DNA of 64,000 nt from Sphingobacterium wenxiniae (GTDB lineage Bacteria; Bacteroidota; Bacteroidia; Sphingobacteriales; Sphingobacteriaceae): contig NZ_FOZZ01000010.1 of assembly GCF_900116225.1 (NCBI RefSeq), positions 62,001 to 126,000 of the forward strand. Direction: 5' to 3'. Positions within the stretch are counted from its first letter, which is position 1; the number at the start of each line of letters is the position of its first letter. The notes below the pieces were generated by a model. That model searched no databases. It saw only the letters and a program-made list of their open reading frames with translations, and was not told the DNA's origin. Of the stretch, positions 62,502 through 64,000 are shown in pieces. Both the position numbers and the translations under genes were made by a program.

Positions 62502-62575
62502 CAAAAATAACAAGATCATATTCATTGGTTTGTAACCAATGTTACATATTAAAAGTTTAGGGTAAATTATCTTTG
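62502..62575. promoter_or_regulatory. Single CRP/FNR-type operator with two divergent promoters
   Basis: GTAACCAATGTTAC (62532-62545) has perfect arms. To the right, TATCTTTG (62568-62575) begins 36 bp after the operator start; to the left, on the minus strand, TATTTTTG (62509 down to 62502) begins 36 bp after the operator start read in that direction. Both are perfect TAnnTTTG boxes. It serves 62590-63141 and the unit 62472-58988. Confidence 0.88.
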
Positions 62576-62589
62576 AAAGAAAGAGAACA

Positions 62590-63141
62590 GTGAATTTGAG
62601 AATAGCGACTTTATTACTGCCATTTATAGTGGCTTCCTGTAAGCAAGCTACACAGAATGAAAAACAAATTTCTGCCTTAAAAAGGCAGGCTGATTCCATT
62701 GCAACAGTATCTCAAATGATTTTATTGCAAAACGTAGCTGGAGCCATACAAAAAGGAGGAATAGATTACGCGGTTGAATTTTGCAACATTCAGGCAATGC
62801 CACTCACAGACAGCATTGCTGAGGGTCTTAATGTTTACATCCAACGACTAAGCGATAAGAACCGAAATCCCGCTAATGCAATTAAAACACAGGCAGATAG
62901 TTTGGCTTGGAAAAAGATTAAATCTAAGAAAGCAGATTTTATCGAGCAGCATAATAATGGGGAGGTATATTATTATAAACCCATTTTAATAGCGATGCCC
63001 ACTTGTGTCAAATGCCACGGTGGTAAATCTGATATAGCCGAAAGCACACAAAATAGTATTACCCAAAAATATCCCGGCGACAAAGCTGTCAACTACAAAA
63101 TGGGCGATTTAAGAGGTATGTGGAAAATTAAATTAAAGTAA
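62590..63141 (+). CDS. DUF3365-like c-type heme lipoprotein
   Basis: A 183-residue protein with a lipoprotein signal (IVASCKQ), a helical sensor-like domain and one CxxCH heme motif (MPTCVKCHGGK) near the C-terminus. This is the DUF3365 (Tll0287-like) family, thought to sense redox state or ligands. A GTG start with a purine-rich upstream stretch (GAAAGAAAGAGAA) is used. It may monitor the periplasmic redox state during sulfide oxidation. Confidence 0.85.
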   Translation: MNLRIATLLLPFIVASCKQATQNEKQISALKRQADSIATVSQMILLQNVAGAIQKGGIDYAVEFCNIQAMPLTDSIAEGLNVYIQRLSDKNRNPANAIKTQADSLAWKKIKSKKADFIEQHNNGEVYYYKPILIAMPTCVKCHGGKSDIAESTQNSITQKYPGDKAVNYKMGDLRGMWKIKLK

Positions 63142-63163
63142 TGACAAATAATATATCTACTTC

Positions 63164-63238
63164 AAGAAAAATATATTACCGACAATTGGAGTTCATCTTG
63201 GAGTTTTGATGGGTTTTCTCTATTGGAAATTCATGTGA
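63164..63238 (+). pseudogene. Broken copy of the DUF6132-like gene
   Basis: In the frame KKNILPTIGVHLGVLMGF.. this stretch matches the first 24 residues of the protein at 58444 (KKNLLTIIGVPLGAIAGF..) up to LYWKF, then meets a TGA in place of the Cys motif. It has no start codon. It marks the decayed right end of the sulfur module. Confidence 0.75.
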
Positions 63239-63454
63239 TTAAGTTCAGTTAGTTATACTATTAATAAAGAAAATTTTTAAGGATACTATACACAACATTT
63301 AGCAATGTTCGGGAAAGCGTGTAATACAGAGCATTGCCTATTAGGCTAATATTTGATAAGAACTGAGAAATCAGATTTCATCATAAGAGATTTAGCAATT
63401 ACATGTCTGAAAAGTTTGTTAAGCAGATTGAAAACCTTATAAAAGAATAAGCCT

Positions 63455-64000
63455 ATGGAGAAATACTATAATGAATGTGTTCAGAATTTAGATTATCAAA
63501 TTAACGAACTGTCTGTTGAAATCGAAGACCGCATGCAATTAGCACAAGAAGTAATAAAACTTCTGATAAAATGTTTAGCTGACCTAAAACAAGAGGTAAT
63601 GAAAAGTGGTTTTAAAGATGAGGAAGAAGAAATATATTTCTTTAAAAAGCTAAAACCCATCATACTTTCTAAATTGATTTGTTACAACGCCGTTTTTAAG
63701 ATTGAGGCTAAAAAGCCGTATGGTGGAAAGAAAGTGTTAGATGAATATTTCAACACTGAATTAACAAAGCTTAAAAGATTTTATGACAACAATAAAGAAT
63801 TTTATAGTTATTATAGAACAAATAGCTCGTATCTTGACCATAAATATTTTGTACGTGGAAATTATGATATAGTTTTAAGTTTGGACACATTTTATTTTGA
63901 AACGGATCACAGTTTTTCCACATCTCACGATTACAAAGTAGCCAAAATTTTAGCGAATGACAGAATACAGGTATTTCTTGAAGAGCAATTAAACAACAAT
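63455..64000 (+). CDS. rteC: RteC-family protein (3' end outside the window)
   Basis: An open frame of 182 codons from an ATG at 63455, cut by the window's right edge. The N-terminus (YYNECVQNLDYQINEL..), the KLKPIILSKLICYNAVFKIE and the FETDHSFSTSHDYKVAKILAND region match the RteC family, which in CTnDOT activates the excision genes. Its presence after the cargo shows that the ICE backbone resumes here. A 216-bp spacer without a recognisable gene precedes it. Confidence 0.88.
   Translation, partial: MEKYYNECVQNLDYQINELSVEIEDRMQLAQEVIKLLIKCLADLKQEVMKSGFKDEEEEIYFFKKLKPIILSKLICYNAVFKIEAKKPYGGKKVLDEYFNTELTKLKRFYDNNKEFYSYYRTNSSYLDHKYFVRGNYDIVLSLDTFYFETDHSFSTSHDYKVAKILANDRIQVFLEEQLNNN

Noticed and set aside
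63403..63450. A 15-codon frame (MSEKFVKQIENLIKE) just before rteC
   Set aside because: Too short to support as a gene; it may be a chance frame or the tail of a lost gene.
1..64000. CRISPR arrays, tRNA or rRNA genes, insertion-sequence transposases
   Set aside because: None were seen: no regularly spaced repeats of CRISPR size, no tRNA-like or rRNA stretches, no transposase or integrase frame in the window.

Overview
The window is about 64 kb from a member of the Bacteroidota, most likely a flavobacterial or sphingobacterial host. The evidence is the TAnnTTTG -7 promoter boxes throughout, the CTnDOT-type tra and mob gene order, the moderately low GC content and the protein families present. 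It is the middle of an integrative conjugative element (ICE) carrying a large cargo.

Layout. (1) 1-9770, minus strand: conjugation operon traA-B-C-D, terminator, then traE-F-G-I-J-K-(unknown)-L-M, with traM running off the left edge. (2) 9771-10469: a gene-free control region with short repeats and a strong hairpin next to mobA, which is an oriT candidate. (3) 10470-14307, plus strand: mobA (accessory protein), mobB (relaxase), mobC (coupling ATPase). (4) 14308-39549: first cargo block. It holds a TetR regulator, two small lipoproteins (one with a CxxCH heme site), an orphan 3-hydroxyacyl-CoA dehydrogenase, a cupin, an AraC regulator, an HMA metal chaperone with a P1B ATPase, an RND pump fused to its own TolC, its adaptor, PAP2, cytochrome b, a CHR transporter, a P2-type ATPase and a TolC-HlyD-ABC-ABC-permease-permease exporter. 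(5) 39550-39702: a broken second copy of the mobC 3' end lying directly against the last gene of block 4. (6) 39703-63238: second cargo block, a sulfide and sulfane-sulfur module. (7) 63455-64000: rteC, cut by the right edge.

The most striking content is block 6. Eight sites of the form GTAAC-N4-GTTAC (one degenerate) lie upstream of sulfide:quinone reductase, a YeeE/YedE-porin-YeeE-Crp operon, a copper-type TonB receptor operon, a DinB/CMD pair, three persulfide dioxygenase-rhodanese genes, a TSUP exporter and a DUF3365 heme protein. In every case the operator starts exactly 36 bp before the start of a TAnnTTTG-like -7 box. The eighth site has such a box at 36 bp on both sides and appears to drive a divergent unit (small exported protein-DoxX-DsrE-SoxB-like-TlpA). 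This geometry is that of class II activation by a CRP/FNR protein, and block 6 encodes one CRP/FNR-family protein (43702-44331) with three cysteines in its sensor domain. I infer a self-contained mobile regulon for sulfide/polysulfide oxidation and sulfur-species transport, with a copper-uptake branch.

In block 4 a second control circuit is visible. The same promoter-operator (TAnnTTTG, 2 bp, then AGTGAATACTAACTAAT) sits in front of tetR at 14.4 kb and in front of the cupin/ABC exporter genes at 32.6 kb, suggesting that this TetR controls the exporter although 18 kb of other cargo now separates them.
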